From: Alectoria sarmentosa
Lineage: Eukaryota > Ascomycota > Lecanoromycetes > Lecanorales > Parmeliaceae
DNA: 26,743 nucleotides
NCBI GenBank assembly: GCA_009733775.1
Contig: WOGZ01000408.1
Coordinates: 1-26,743, forward strand
Reading direction: 5' to 3'
Part shown: positions 9,951-21,614 of the stretch, piece after piece
Numbering within the stretch: position 1 is the first letter of the stretch
How the letters are laid out: each line of letters begins with the position of its first letter
Translations under genes and position numbers: made by a program
Notes under the pieces: model-generated
What the model saw: the letters and a program-made list of their open reading frames with translations, nothing else
What the model was told of the DNA's origin: nothing
The model's database searches: none

Positions 9951-12185
9951 TAATAATTATTTAAAAATCGTTTATATATATAAAATATATAAACGAAAAT
10001 ATTATTAAAAGAATATAAAACGATAATCGTTATATATATTAATAAATATTATATTTGCAAAAGAATTAAAGCTTTTAAATATCGTAAATATAATTTATTG
10101 CAATTATTTTCAACTTTATAAAAACGTTAATAAAACATTTTTATAAACTTTATCGTTGATTTTTCATTATTAAAAAATTATAACGTTATATAAATTATAA
10201 TTAATCGTTTAATTAAAATGCGTTATTACGTTTTATATACGATAAAAATTAATAACACATTAATAAAAACATTATTAAAATGCTTATTAAAAAAATCTTT
10301 TATATATACGAATTATTTATATTAATAATATTCGATCGAAACTTACAATTCGTTATTATAATATAAAAATATTTTTTCTAAAAAACTCGTTATTAAAATT
10401 AAATTATTCACGATCTTTTATTTTAAAATAAATAAATAAATAAAACGAAATAATTAAAATTTAAAACGTTATTTGCGAATTTATTATAATTATATATAAA
10501 ACGATTAAATAGAAAAATATTCATAATGAAACTTGCAAATAATAATAATGTTTTGATTTTTATAAAAATATCGCTTTTTTATGCGCATAAAGATCTTTAT
10601 TCTCATATAAGTTTTAATTTTAATGTTATTAATTACGTTATTATTCGAAAACGTTTTAATGTTATAAAAGTAAAATATATTATCGATTATATATAAAACG
10701 TTCTCGTTTATATACACGATAATTTAAATAAAGCATAATTTACGATAATCGAACAAATTAATCGTTATAAAAAAAATTAACGTTTAAGAAAAACGATTTG
10801 ATTTTTTTTAATAATAAAAACATCGTTATTAATAAATAATTTAAAAATTAAACGATAAAATGTTCGATTTATTTAAAATCATATTCAATATTAATTTTTT
10901 TTACATTTTGAAAATATTTAAGATCATAAAAATTTACAACGTTTTTTATTTTACATTTTTAAATTTCATCGTTATCAATTTATTATTTTATTAAAAAAAT
11001 CTTTCTTTTAAAATTATTATCGTTAAAAATGAAAATAAATAAATAATTGAAAATATATTAAACTTTAAGAGATTAAAAAATCGTTTTAAATTTAAAATTA
11101 AATGACAAAATGTTAATAAAGATTTTAATTAATATGATATTAATAAAATCGACTTCGATAATGTAAAAAATATAATAAAAAACTTATATAAAAAATATTC
11201 AAATAAATTACGATAAAATAATTATATATTATTCGAATAAATTAATTATTAAATTATAAAGAGATTTTGTTATTCATTTTTCATTTTTTTCTCTCTTTTT
11301 TATACGTTATTATTGTTACATTAAATAATAATGCACGTGTAAACGTTTTCGACTCGTTTATCATTATACGATATATTTTCACGTCATTTTTTTAAACGGC
11401 AAAATCGATCGAGGTCGACGATAATAATATATAAATTAAAGTTTAAACGAATACGCGATCTTCGTTATTTATAATATAAACATCTTTTAAAACTTTTTAA
11501 CGACGTTTTAAAATCTCGCTATCGTCGTTATTAATTTTATTTAATATTATATATATAACAATTTATAAAAAAGAATTATTATAAACATTATTAAAATGTA
11601 TACGAATTTTAAATAAAATTTAACGTTTACGTCTCGATTCGATTCGAAAAGTTTTATTTAATTATATTATTTAATTTTTACGTTTTTTTCTTCGTTTAAA
11701 ATATCGAATATTAAGTAATATTGAATATTTAAATGCTTTAACGACGATTATAGCGTTAATTTTTCATTAAAATACGTTATTTTTAAACGTTTAAAATAAT
11801 AAAACATTATAATATCGACGATTTTATTAATAAATTTCTCGCGATATATTATCATCGTTATTATTATTAATCTTTTTCGATTAAAGATAATTATTAATTA
11901 AAGAATTCGAAGATATAAAATAAATTATAAACACACTTTTTCGATTTTTACAGCGTTAAAACATCGCTTTTTGAAAAAAGAAAATAATGTTATAAGAGTA
12001 TTTTACATTTTTAATAAAATTAACTTTTTTTTAATATTACATTTTTTTAACATTATTCGATTAAGCTTAACGTGTCTTAATAAAAGCATTTATTTTTATA
12101 TAAATGTTTTTTTTTATATATGTATTTTCTTTTCACTTAATTATTTTATTAAATACACTTATATAATATAACTTTATATCGATTT
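9951..12185 (+). mobile_element. Ty3/Gypsy copy C: tandem duplicate of the 3' part of copy B
   Basis: Sequence jumps at about 9950 from the end of copy B straight into the integrase N-terminal region (matching about 7676 of B and 736 of A). It then runs through integrase and chromodomain (about 11040-11215) and the shared 3' segment to about 12185. It has no RT or RNase H. Since 7676-9950 and 9955-12185 are head-to-tail repeats of about 2.25 kb ending at the same point, a tandem duplication or unequal exchange is the simplest origin. RIP damage is as heavy as in B. Confidence 0.75.
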
Positions 12186-12740
12186 TAATATTAAAATGTA
12201 AAATACGCTCGTAACATTAATTATATTTTTTTCAATATTAATTTTCAGAATTTTATATGCGAAATAATTAAAATCGTTTTTTTCGTTTAATTTTATAATA
12301 AAGACGCGAATTATCGAATTTAAATTTCGTTTATTTTCATTTATAATCGATTTTTTTTCGATTAAATAACGTTTTTTTCTTTTTTTTATAAAGATTAATA
12401 AAACGATTCGTGGAAAATCGTTTAAATTTTTACTTAATTTATTAAAAGATTTAATGAAAAAAAAAACATCATTTCAATATATTAAATTTTATAATTACGT
12501 TTTTTCAACGCTAATTAAACGAATTTTTTTCATATTTAAAGTTTAATTTATTTATTAATTAACGATATAAGTTAATATATATTTTAAATAATTTTTATAA
12601 AAAATTAAAAATAATCGTTAATTAAAAGCTATATAAAAGAAATTATTGTTATTATTATATAAGTATAAATAAATAAAAACGAAAATTGTTCGTTTAAATA
12701 ATTAAGATTCTATTTATATAAATTAATCTTTGAAAGTTCG
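12186..12740. other. AT-rich RIP-type sequence, no feature recognised
   Basis: Composition is as in the retrotransposon block, with C almost only in CpG, but no similarity to copies A-C and no protein motif was seen. It ends sharply near 12740, where ordinary base composition begins. Confidence 0.7.
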
Positions 12741-13697
12741 AGAAAAAATTAGAACGTAAAAGAAGATTTGCTAGCTATTTCGTTTCTAATAAAATTATAA
12801 TTTCTAATGACCCTAATTCTAGTCTGAATACTTGTGACAGAATTAGATGTCGATGCTGATATTAGTTAACATTATTCACGCGTCATATATACAACATAAT
12901 AACTTTAGGAATTCAGTTCAAAAACAAATCCCCTGAAAGCTTTTGTCGAGAAAACCTTAGATACGCTGGGATCTCAAGTGAAAGAACATTTCTGAGAAAC
13001 GGATGACAAATGGCCGACTCGCCATTACGATCACCAGATTTTCCTAGCTAGATCTAATATCGTGGGTGAGCAGCTGGTCTCGACCTATAGAAGTACAGAC
13101 CCCACTTGAAGACAGCTGGGTTCGAGTTGCCTTACACAGTCAGACACGAGCTTTGCACACCAGTCAATTAATATCGAACCGATGGGTGTTCAGCGATGGC
13201 GTTTTCATCTTTTCCCGCTCCACACAAGTTTTGGCGGCTGGGTGAATAATCATGACTTCTGGTGAGGGCCCAGTTTTGGAAAACCATTTCTCGGCCATCT
13301 GCTGCAGTCATACATTCATTCTAATCGGGCGGTGATTGCGAGTACACTGAGGCATCTACCTATCAAAATGCCGTGATGGTCTGACCCTGCCTTATCTTTC
13401 ATGCAACCTAAACTGAATATGGGTCGTACGGCTAATTGGGTACACAAACTAGGCGAAGTTGATGAAACGCTATTTAAGGAGCGATGTGACTTCTGCTACT
13501 GCTTATGGTGCTAGTAAATGCCTTGAGATAGAGGCTTGGTTAAGGTTCGTCATGGTTTCGTCTTCTTTTTGTTCGCTTTAGATTCAAGACATTGCAATCT
13601 ATGACATGCAATAGGTGTCTCGGCTGCCTTCTTGCCTTGTTCGTACCAGAAACCGGATGTTTGAGAGCCTCGTCTGAAGACCTATCCTAGCTAGAAT
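12741..13697. other. Gene-island left flank and P450 upstream region, no gene seen
   Basis: Normal-composition sequence of about 960 bp with stops in all frames. The last few hundred bases must contain the P450 promoter. CCTAGCTAG occurs at about 13043 and again at about 13686, just before the start codon; no recognised binding site could be named. Confidence 0.5.
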
Positions 13698-15853
13698 ATG
13701 CTTATTCTACAAATTTCCGCTCGCCGCGTCTGCTTAACAGCTGGCAGTCTTGCTGGCGTTGCCGGCCTCCTTATCATTCTCTATGTCCTCATCGGATGGA
13801 GAAAGGCACGTCAAAGGTTGAATAAACTGGGCCACAAAGCTCCAGTGGCTGCGTACAAGCTGCCTTTTGGTATACCTTGCACTGAACAAAATACCCTGTC
13901 AAAACTTCGCGGTCTGATACCCAATTTAGGTATTGATCTCTTTGCGAAGGCGACCAATCGACTCGTCAAGAATGACTTTTTTAGATGGAGCCGCGAAATA
14001 CTTGACGTCCCTGGACGGACAATTACTCTTAAGATGCTGGGTGCTGAAGTTCTAATGACCGACGATACCGAAAACATCAGAATCATCCTCTCAACTAGAG
14101 TGAGTGCTTCTAAATCTTACATTGATTTTCTCACGCTTACTGACTGAACAGTTCTCGGACTGGGGAAAAGGCGATGCTTTCCGCAAGATCTGGTATGATC
14201 TGATGTTAGATTCAATCTTTGCTTGTATGGGTCGAATATCCTCCAGGTAGAGTCTCAAGTTAACGAAACCCAAAAGCTGATGGACCCTTATGGCACGCGA
14301 ACAAGGATCTTTTGCGCGACCACGTGAGCCACTTTCTTCCGTCCCCAAATCCATAAGTCTTGCGCTTCTAAATATGTTGTAGACGGCCAAAAGCAGATCG
14401 ACCGAGTACGTGATTACCGAAATACATGTTTCCAACCTCGTGCAAAATGTATCTGATGGAGATCCCCATGATTTCATGGATCAGCTGGATCGATATATGC
14501 TTGACGTCGTCTCTGACGTGTTTTTGGGTGAATGCGCCAACACTTTGTCGACAGAGTCGCAACCTTTGCGGCTCGCGGTCGAGGAGATGTATGTTTGGAA
14601 CACCACGAGAGTATTGATAGGGTACTTGTCCATCCCCCCCTTTCAAGCAAAAGTAAACGCACTAAGATGGTTGCTCAATGTCATAGGAAGTTAGGGGCTT
14701 TATTACCAGGAAATATCAAAGCATCTGCTGTTGTGGACAATTACCTAGAACACGTGATTGAACATGCGATGACTGTATCAGAAAAACCGGATTCAGAAGA
14801 AAGGCGTAGGAAGGAGCAGACCTTGCTTGGCTCTTTGCTCGCCCAAGGTCTTAGTAGAAAGGCAAGTAGTCTTATTCTGACCGCAAAAGCTCATCACGCT
14901 CAGCTGATATTCGTGTCCCAGCGAATAAAGGACCAGATGATGGCCATCCTGATCGGCGGCAAGGTGAGACTCATCGACTTTGGCCTCGCGAAGGTGCTGA
15001 TCCCATCCGCCAGGATCTTGGCGCCATTACTCTTGGCTGGGCGTTCTTTGAACTCGCTCGCACTCCGCAAGTAGTCGCACAGCTGCGGGCAGAAATTGCC
15101 TCGAAGTAAGCTGATCCCCTCGAGATGAATTCAAAGGCAAAGCACAGGTCCACTGACTGGAAGCCCCGTTTCTCGAATCTAGCGTGGGCTTCTCAATGCT
15201 GCCCACGGCGGCGCAGCTAAAGACGACGACACTACTGCAGAACGTCATTAAAGAAACGCTTCGATTACACAGCCCGCGTGAGTAGCGCTGCCCGCTCGTT
15301 GATGCGAAAATATCCTAAAAATTGGGAACAAGTTGGCTTCAACATCCGCACTGCGCTCAACGACACCACCCTCCCCACTGGTGGCGGTCCCACAGGCAAA
15401 GATCAAATTGGTGTACTTAAAGGATCTCATATCGGTATATAGAGCCCCCTTGATTACCACCCCTCCTCATCATCTGCACAACCTCTTTCCCCCCATAACA
15501 ATGATGAACTCGATTGACGAACCCCCCCTCCTCTTTCGTCGGATTTAGTCCTCTCATACATCGGCGCCCATCGCCGCGAGGATATCATGGGCCCTACAGC
15601 GGATACGTTTGACCCCTCACGCTGGACCCACTGGACGCCCAAATTCTGGGAGTTCATTCCTTTCAACCACGGCCCCCGCATCTGCCTCGGCCGCAACTTT
15701 GCGTGGATGCAGATGGAGTATGTGCTCTGTCGCATTTTTCAGGCATTCGAGAGGGTCGAGTTGGTGGGAAGGGAGGGGGGTGAGGAGATGAAGATTAAGA
15801 TTGCGTTGAACACGAAGCCGGCGGAAGCAGTGGTATTGAGATTTGTCAAGTGA
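13698..15853 (+). CDS. Cytochrome P450 monooxygenase, CYP52-like, 10 exons, 523 aa
   Basis: A membrane-anchored haem monooxygenase. Proposed exons: 13698-14099, 14152-14224, 14277-14323, 14383-14621, 14687-14861, 14922-14963, 15014-15105, 15183-15277, 15333-15434, 15549-15853; they join to exactly 523 codons plus stop. Introns are 50-114 bp with GT/AG ends, except 14862-14921, which is GC-AG (GCAAGT donor); CTGAC-type branch sites are visible in several. An N-terminal membrane segment lies at residues 13-35. Family marks: LWHANKDLLR in the B-C region, K-helix ETLR (381-384), DPSRW (PERF-like, 444-448) and the haem loop FNHGPRICLG with ligand Cys468. The I-helix reads GGKDLGA (324-330), so the usual Thr-Thr is Leu-Gly. 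The closest recalled relatives are alkane/fatty-acid hydroxylases of the CYP52 clan; the substrate is unknown. The short exon 6 and the exon 7 boundary are the least certain parts. Confidence 0.85.
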
Positions 15854-16399
15854 GCTGTATCAGATTAAGGGGGAGTAAGATTATGCTCATTGGGAGGGTG
15901 GAGAGACAAGAGGGGTGGCCGTTATCTTTCCTTCTTCTCTTCAGTCTCTTCAGTCTCTTCAGTCTGGTGTCACTTTATCTACGCTCAAGTCATTCCCATA
16001 TGAACCGATTCCAAAGGTATCAACCAAGATTAGGGTTGTAAGTTAGATTGCCGGGACAAAGTGTTGTTGAGTATCAATTAGCCGTGCTTTCCTCGTTTTA
16101 CTGTGATTTTTTGCTTTCTATTTTTCTCCCTCTTTGCTCTATTGTTTCTTCTCTACCTCACACATCTCAATAATCTTTGGTGTTCCTGACCCTATACCCT
16201 AACCTGTTGTGCAGCCCCATTGGCTAGCGTGCAAAGTTACTGGCTGCGGACTTAATGTCGCACGTGTTCTTCATACGCGTAATTACATCTGACTTACCAT
16301 AGACACGACGTTAAGGTACTTTATCTTGGATTCTACTACCATTACCGTCTCAACTTCAAATCCATTTACTCCATCACACTCGTCCAACTGGGGACCAGT
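15854..16399. other. Intergenic region between P450 and transporter
   Basis: It holds the P450 3' end and the transporter promoter. A C/T-rich tract at about 16105-16175 is typical of fungal core promoters. No gene was seen. Confidence 0.5.
15939..15965 (+). repeat. Three perfect 9-bp repeats (CTTCAGTCT)
   Basis: CTTCAGTCT occurs three times in a row within the pyrimidine-rich 3' flank of the P450 gene, about 90 bp after its stop codon. Likely slippage; no function is implied. Confidence 0.95.
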
Positions 16400-18278
16400 A
16401 TGCCTTCTCTTGCTATTACCTCTACTCAACATACCACTCATCAAGCTCAATACCAAATTGACCGAGACCTGCCACGCGCAAGTGAAAAATCAAGTCACCA
16501 GGCTCAAGACGACATGGGCTTCAGCACTGATCTCGAGCACTACCGCGAATCAACCTCTCCTCAGCGTCCTGATCCTGCCACCGCAATTCCAGATCGAGAA
16601 TGGAAGGCTGGCAAAGAAGAGTGGATGATCATCCTTGTCATAACAACCATCTCGTTGATGGTTGCTCTTGATGCTACCATTCTAGTATCCGCCCTCCCTG
16701 TAGGTGGCTCTAAATCAGACGTGGACAAATCGCCGAGAGAAATCTGACACAACTAGGCTATCGCCAGCGATCTGAATGGCGATGCTACAGATACCTTTTG
16801 GGCGGGAACAGCTTACCTCCTGACCCAATCAGTCTTTCAACCTTTCATAGTTGCCCTATCCGACGTCTTTGGCCGTCGCACCTTCTACCTCATCTCTCTC
16901 TTCTTCTTCACAGTAGGTACACTACTCTGTTGCCTCTCCCAGGATTTCAATGAGTTGTTGGCCGGTCGCGCAGTCCAAGGAATTGGAGGTGGTGGTATCC
17001 TCGCTTTGAGCCTGGTCATCATAACAGACATTGTGCCACTCCGTCAGAGGCCTATCTACATGGGTATCAACCAGATTTCCTGGGCCCTTGGCACCATTAC
17101 CGGACCTTTGATTGGGGGTCTGTTTGTCCAGCACACCACCTGGCGCTGGATCTTCTACCTCAATTTTCCCTTCTGCGGAATCGGTTTTCTCAGCATACCC
17201 TTGGTGATGAGGTTGCACGCGAAACGCGCCCCATTGAAAGAACGGCTCATGCACGTGGACTGGATTGGAGGTTTCTTTTTCATATCAAGCACATGCAGTT
17301 TCCTCATCGGCTTGACCTGGGGGGGCTCGCAGTATCGATGGTCACGCTGGCGGACACTGGTCCCACTCATCGTTGGCTTCGGGGGCATCGTTGCAACGTT
17401 GATTTGGGAGCGTTACGGAGCAGCCAGACCATTTCTTCGTCTAGAGCTATTCAACTCTTATTCATCGCTGGCCGCCTACACTGGAGCAGTTCTTCAAGGT
17501 TTTCTTGTACGACACACTTTTTCCCCGCTACCACAAGTCAGTCCTTCAATGCTAATCGATACGCTAGATGTTCTGTGAGCTTTACTATATCCCATTCTAC
17601 CTCGAAAACGTCAAGGACTTCAGCCCGACTATCACCCGTGTAGCCTTAATGCCACTTACCGGCGCCTTGCTTCCGACAAGCATTATCATAGGCAGGATCA
17701 TGATCAAAACCGGCCGCTTCCGTTGGGCTGTCTGAGTCGGCTGTGGAGTCATCATAGCAGGCACTGGTTTGCTCATCCTGCTGGATGTTCATACTCGGAC
17801 CTATGCCTGGGTATTGATTTTCGTCGTTGTTGGTCTTGGCCACGGGTTCATCTTGATGTCTCTCAACTTCAGCATTCAAGCCATGGCAGAAACGCATAAC
17901 GTAGCTTATGCAGCTGCCATGTACACATTCACGCGAACGTTCGGCATGTGTATCGGTGTCGCCGCCGGTGGCGCGGTGTTCCAGAATCAATTAAAGAAGC
18001 ACCTCTCTGACTTGGCATTGCTCACCACGGTTGCGACCGATGCCGAAGGCTTCGTTGCTAGACTCCAAACTCTCCCGAAAAGCTCGTCGGAATATCAGAA
18101 ATATGTTCTTGCCTACGCCAAGTCGTTTGAGAATGTCTTCGAGGTTCTGACCGCTGTCGCTGGGTTGGCGGGATTGCTCAGTTTGCTCACCAAGCATTTC
18201 TCGATGGACAAGAAACTAGACTCGGAGCACGTCTTGCGGCAAGGGAAGAAAGAAATATCTGCTCTTGAATCCTCTTGA
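16400..18278 (+). pseudogene. DHA2-family (14-TM) MFS transporter interrupted by one in-frame TGA
   Basis: A proton-coupled drug or metabolite exporter of the plasma membrane by family. Exons 16400-16699, 16757-17506 and 17568-18278 (introns of 57 and 61 bp, GT-AG, branch CTGAC in the first) give 587 codons, the usual length. A hydrophilic N-tail of about 73 residues precedes TM1, which ends in LDATILVSALP, the DHA2 motif D1. Next come DVFGRR (motif A, between TM2 and TM3), GRAVQGIGGGGI, and GTITGPLIGG (motif C, TM5), which marks antiporters. Codon 406 (17733-17735) is TGA in GRFRWAV-stop-VGCG, where relatives have Trp (TGG). Sequence on both sides of this single stop is otherwise intact to the normal C-terminus. 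It is either a young pseudogene truncated after about ten helices, a read-through case or a sequence error. The P450 lies 546 bp upstream on the same strand. Confidence 0.85.
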
Positions 18279-19628
18279 GACCTCGCCCGCGGCTAATCAC
18301 CCTTCTACTTCCGAGGCCATTCATGGCGCAAAGTAGATACTTTGCTCCCGAAGCCTTACCCGAGGGCAACACAGGCGGCGAGTGAAAATAGGTGGACCGT
18401 AGGAATTTACAGAGAGCCGTTCCAGAAAATTCATTCAGCCGTTTGAGTCTTTGCATACATAGCAAGAGCATTCGAGGAAAGATGGGACTTTGAGGAGAAT
18501 GATTTGTAAGAGCACCATTAAAAACATCTAGCTAGAAAAAAGATGACAGCACTTGCCATTCATCCTCTAGGCGTCGTGTACTCCATCGTTGGATGCATAC
18601 TCTTTATCGTCTTCCTAGCAACCTACTACCCCACATCTTGAAGGGCAGTGGGGAGGACATGAAAGCCTATATGGTCTAACCATGACTTGCAGTGCAGAGA
18701 CGTAATTGTGCCCCGTACTTCGCTTGTTTCTTGCTAAGAACACCTTAAACATACTGGTTGTATGGCTGGTGTACCAGTATTGCCAGCTGGCAGTCAGCTC
18801 ATGCCTCGCTAAGTGCGTGGGAAAATTACAGCTGCAGAGTTGCACAGGTAGATCAGCATTACGACAATGATTGCTGTTTTATTATCGGAGCGGCAGAGAT
18901 CAGGATGGAGCACAGCAGATAGAGCAGTCAGTCTGAGGCCAATAAACAGTCCCTTATGTTTAACTGCGATATTACCTTCTACGCTCGAGTCGCCTGGGTA
19001 GAAACTTGCAAGCCGTCCGTCTTTCATGCACTCACCGATCCCAACCAAGCCTCATATGCATATGATACGGGAATATATCGTACGGATCCGTGATCCCTCC
19101 GGGACTAAAGGATGCATGGTGATTGACAAGTATGTTGTACATCGCTACGGCGAGCAAATGCGCCGATATCCGCTCGCACACCACCAAAATGTAGTCAGCT
19201 TGGAGAACCGATACTGCAACTTCATGTACGACCGACCAATGACAATCTTCCCATTTGTTTCAAGTGGTAGGATCGAGCAGTCCCGTCCTCGCTTTCCTTG
19301 ATTCTGTTAGCAACCTCGCGCGGTCAACTTGTACCTATGCAATCGTATTGCAAAACGGCATTGTCCCGTTCTCTTCTAAGGATGCAATCCGTTCCGCTTG
19401 AGATGGCGCAGCCCCTATGCAGGGCCCATAGTCACTGGTAGATTGATGCCGAAGAATATCAAACGTGATGATGCTCTTGTAACGAAATAATATTTGGATG
19501 TGTAACAAAAGTCGGTTTTTCTTGATTTTAAAAATTTCCTTCTTGCCCACCGAGGTGACTTTTATGATCGCTCTAAGATTTTTTAAGTCCTCAGGTCTTA
19601 TTCCATCGATCACTCATTGAAATTGACA
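18279..19628. other. Intergenic region of 1.35 kb between the transporter and the rhodopsin-like gene
   Basis: Mostly without coding signal. It contains a tiny hydrophobic frame (18543-18641, listed separately) and an open frame of 91 codons on the + strand (19026-19301) with no recognisable domain, membrane segment or neighbouring splice exons. A T-rich stretch at 19480-19590 precedes the next gene and may be part of its promoter. Confidence 0.5.
18543..18641 (+). CDS. Possible 32-residue single-membrane-segment peptide
   Basis: ATG to TGA gives 32 residues: a short polar start (MTALAIHP), then an uninterrupted hydrophobic stretch from about residue 9 to 27, ending YYPTS. It could be a micropeptide, the first exon of a decayed membrane-anchored protein (such N-termini are common in P450s), or chance. 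No obvious donor site continues it, and no homologue is recalled. It lies 265 bp after the transporter stop. Confidence 0.2.
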   Translation: MTALAIHPLGVVYSIVGCILFIVFLATYYPTS

Positions 19629-21057
19629 ATGTCGTCTGATACAGCAGTCGACATATACACGACACCCGCAGGAATCCCACCTCCGGGCGTGCTTCCCAAT
19701 CTCGTGAACCCCTTTTATCTGCGCACGACCTTTGTAGTTACGCATACTTTGTGTCTTTCAATGTCAATCATTGCAGTCGCTCTGAGAGTCTTTACGAAAG
19801 TGCACTTGATAAGGCAATTCTGGGCTGACGATTGTGAGTAATACCTTATCCACCGCCCTCGTTCATTGAATGCTGACCTGCTCTAGATGTATTAATTGTG
19901 GCACTAGTATAAAGCCAGTGTGATCCGTCTTTCAGGATTGAAGACTAAGATTTATAGCTGGGGTTCCTTCCATGGACTGCCCTTAACCTCGCCGCACCTG
20001 GCCAAGGCCATCATATCTGGGACATATCCATCTACACTAGCATGCAAGATGCCAAAGTCCGTCATTATCCCGAGGGCACAGAATATGTCGCTAACAGAAA
20101 ATGGCCTAAATAGTTCGTGAACTGGGTCACTATTCTATACGGCCCGATCCTCTTTTTCGCGAAGCTTTCTGTACTATTGCAATTACATCATATCTTCGTC
20201 GTCGGTCACCGACAGCCCGTCTATCTGATTGTTCAGGTGTTGATCTGGGTACATCTGACCTTCTATCTTGCGTTTCTGTTTGTCGATATATTCCAATGCG
20301 TGCCGCGCCGTAAGATATGGGATACGACCGTGCCCGGAAAGTGCATTCCAAATAACACCATCCTTATTGCGCCTGCGGCCTTCAACATTGTCTCTGACAG
20401 CCTCCTTCTGGTGCTTCCAATTGTCTTGATCCTTCGATTGAAGATGACGCTGAAAAACAAGCTCGCCATAGTTACGGTTTTCAGCTCAGGCTTCTTGTCA
20501 GCCTGTCCTCTTTCGATAATTCTTCCTTCAGCTAACAGCGAGTAGCGCAGTTGTGTCGGGAATAATGCGCCTCATTTACTCGATTAGGTCGACTCGAACT
20601 ACTGATATCTTCTGGGCAGTATATCCGGTCGCTATGTGGGCGTAAGCTCCTTCTACTTTAAACCTCCTGGTCTAGTCTTTTTACCTTGAATTTGTTCCCA
20701 CCAACATTCTAACATGAATTTCTCCCTAGCGCTGCCGAGCTCGCCACCATGATCCTTGCGGCTACCTTTCCCACAATGCCACGCCTCTGGGCTTTTATAC
20801 GCACGGGCGATCGCAATTCACAGCAATACATGAGCAACGAACGGCGCTCAGCGTCCCACCCGCCACGTAAAACACGGCAGTCAATTCATGTCAAGCAGTC
20901 ATCTTCGCCGGAAGACAACATACGTTTGAATGGAAGCTACACGGAACTGCAGTCCCCAGCAGAGGAGCGTCGGAAGAAGAGCCTAGGAATGCAAATATTG
21001 AAAACGGAGGAGTACGAGGTTACGAGTCAGACTGCAGCCTTGCCAGCAATGCCATGA
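19629..21057 (+). CDS. Rhodopsin-fold integral membrane protein (PTH11/SAT4-like), 6 exons, about 376 aa
   Basis: A seven-helix fungal membrane protein of the family annotated as rhodopsin domain-containing/PTH11-like; some members sense surface or host cues, but most have no known role. Exons: 19629-19833, 19887-19906, 19958-20056, 20114-20496, 20546-20641 and 20730-21057, summing to 376 codons plus stop. Diagnostic pieces are LRVFTK...FWADDY at the end of TM1 into TM2, GHHIWDIS after TM2 (usually GRHIWD), and YGPILFFAKLSVLLQ in TM3. Others are FQCVPRRKIWD...PGKCI in the extracellular loop, FNIVSDSLLLVLPI in TM5 and VYPVAMWAAAELAT...PTMPRL at TM7. A polar Ser/Arg-rich cytoplasmic tail of about 90 residues follows. 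Intron 3 (20057-20113) uses a weak GTCCGT donor but has a GCTAAC branch site. The acceptor of intron 4 could be 20542 instead of 20545, adding one codon. No break was seen. Confidence 0.8.
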
Positions 21058-21614
21058 AGGAGGACATCGTAGAAGCATGCTAGTCTACATACTTCAGTCT
21101 ACTGCATCAGTCACCCTCAGCCGAGGGCAAGACCTATTTACGCTGAAAGGCTGCGTACGATGAGATTCTGTTGAAGGGAAAGGGACGAGTTGACTGAAGA
21201 TACAAGGGACGGTTGCCTGGTTGTAAAGAGCCTTGGCATCTGCAGCTTTACGCAGGGCAGCCGCACCGAATTTGTTTGATGACTTCATGAGTCAGCTACG
21301 GAATGGATTTCAATGAACCGTCTCCCTTATTCAAAACTCGCCATGAAATGTGCTCCATTACCTAGATGCTATGCTTTTTAAGCAATGCAAATGAGGATCA
21401 CATTCAGTATCAAAGCAAAGTCCTCGTCGAGACCCCGCTTCACACGTGGTGTCTCTAGTAGTCGGTTCACTGACTATCCATATGGTCACGCGTAGTTGAA
21501 GAATGAATTATCCGTAGCCGGTTGGGATACTGACTTTATCTACGCTGAAGCTAATGCTATCGTGTTATTGATCGTTCCAAGCAGATACTCAGCATCAAGC
21601 AGAGTCCATTCCTG
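21058..21614. other. Gene-island right flank, no gene seen
   Basis: Normal-composition sequence downstream of the rhodopsin-like gene, with no coding signal. It ends abruptly at about 21,615, where the AT-rich block begins. Confidence 0.6.

Noticed and set aside
14091..15735. Several minus-strand open frames of 60-128 codons across the P450 and similar ones across the transporter
   Set aside because: Antisense shadows of genuine exons; they carry none of their own motifs.
13698..15853. Apparent frameshifts and stops in the P450, suggesting a pseudogene
   Set aside because: Every break is explained by a short intron with acceptable splice and branch sites, and the ten exons add up to an exact multiple of three with all family motifs in order.
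16030..16202. TTAGGG at 16030-16035 and CCCTAA at 16197-16202, resembling telomere repeats
   Set aside because: Single units only, which are expected by chance; no array.
17730..17760. Splicing out the TGA in the transporter
   Set aside because: The only GT...AG pair around it is 31 bp, too short for an intron, and not divisible by three; removal would shift the intact downstream frame.
19026..19301. 91-codon + strand open frame
   Set aside because: No recognisable domain, membrane segment or splice partner; the length is not exceptional in 1.35 kb of non-coding DNA.
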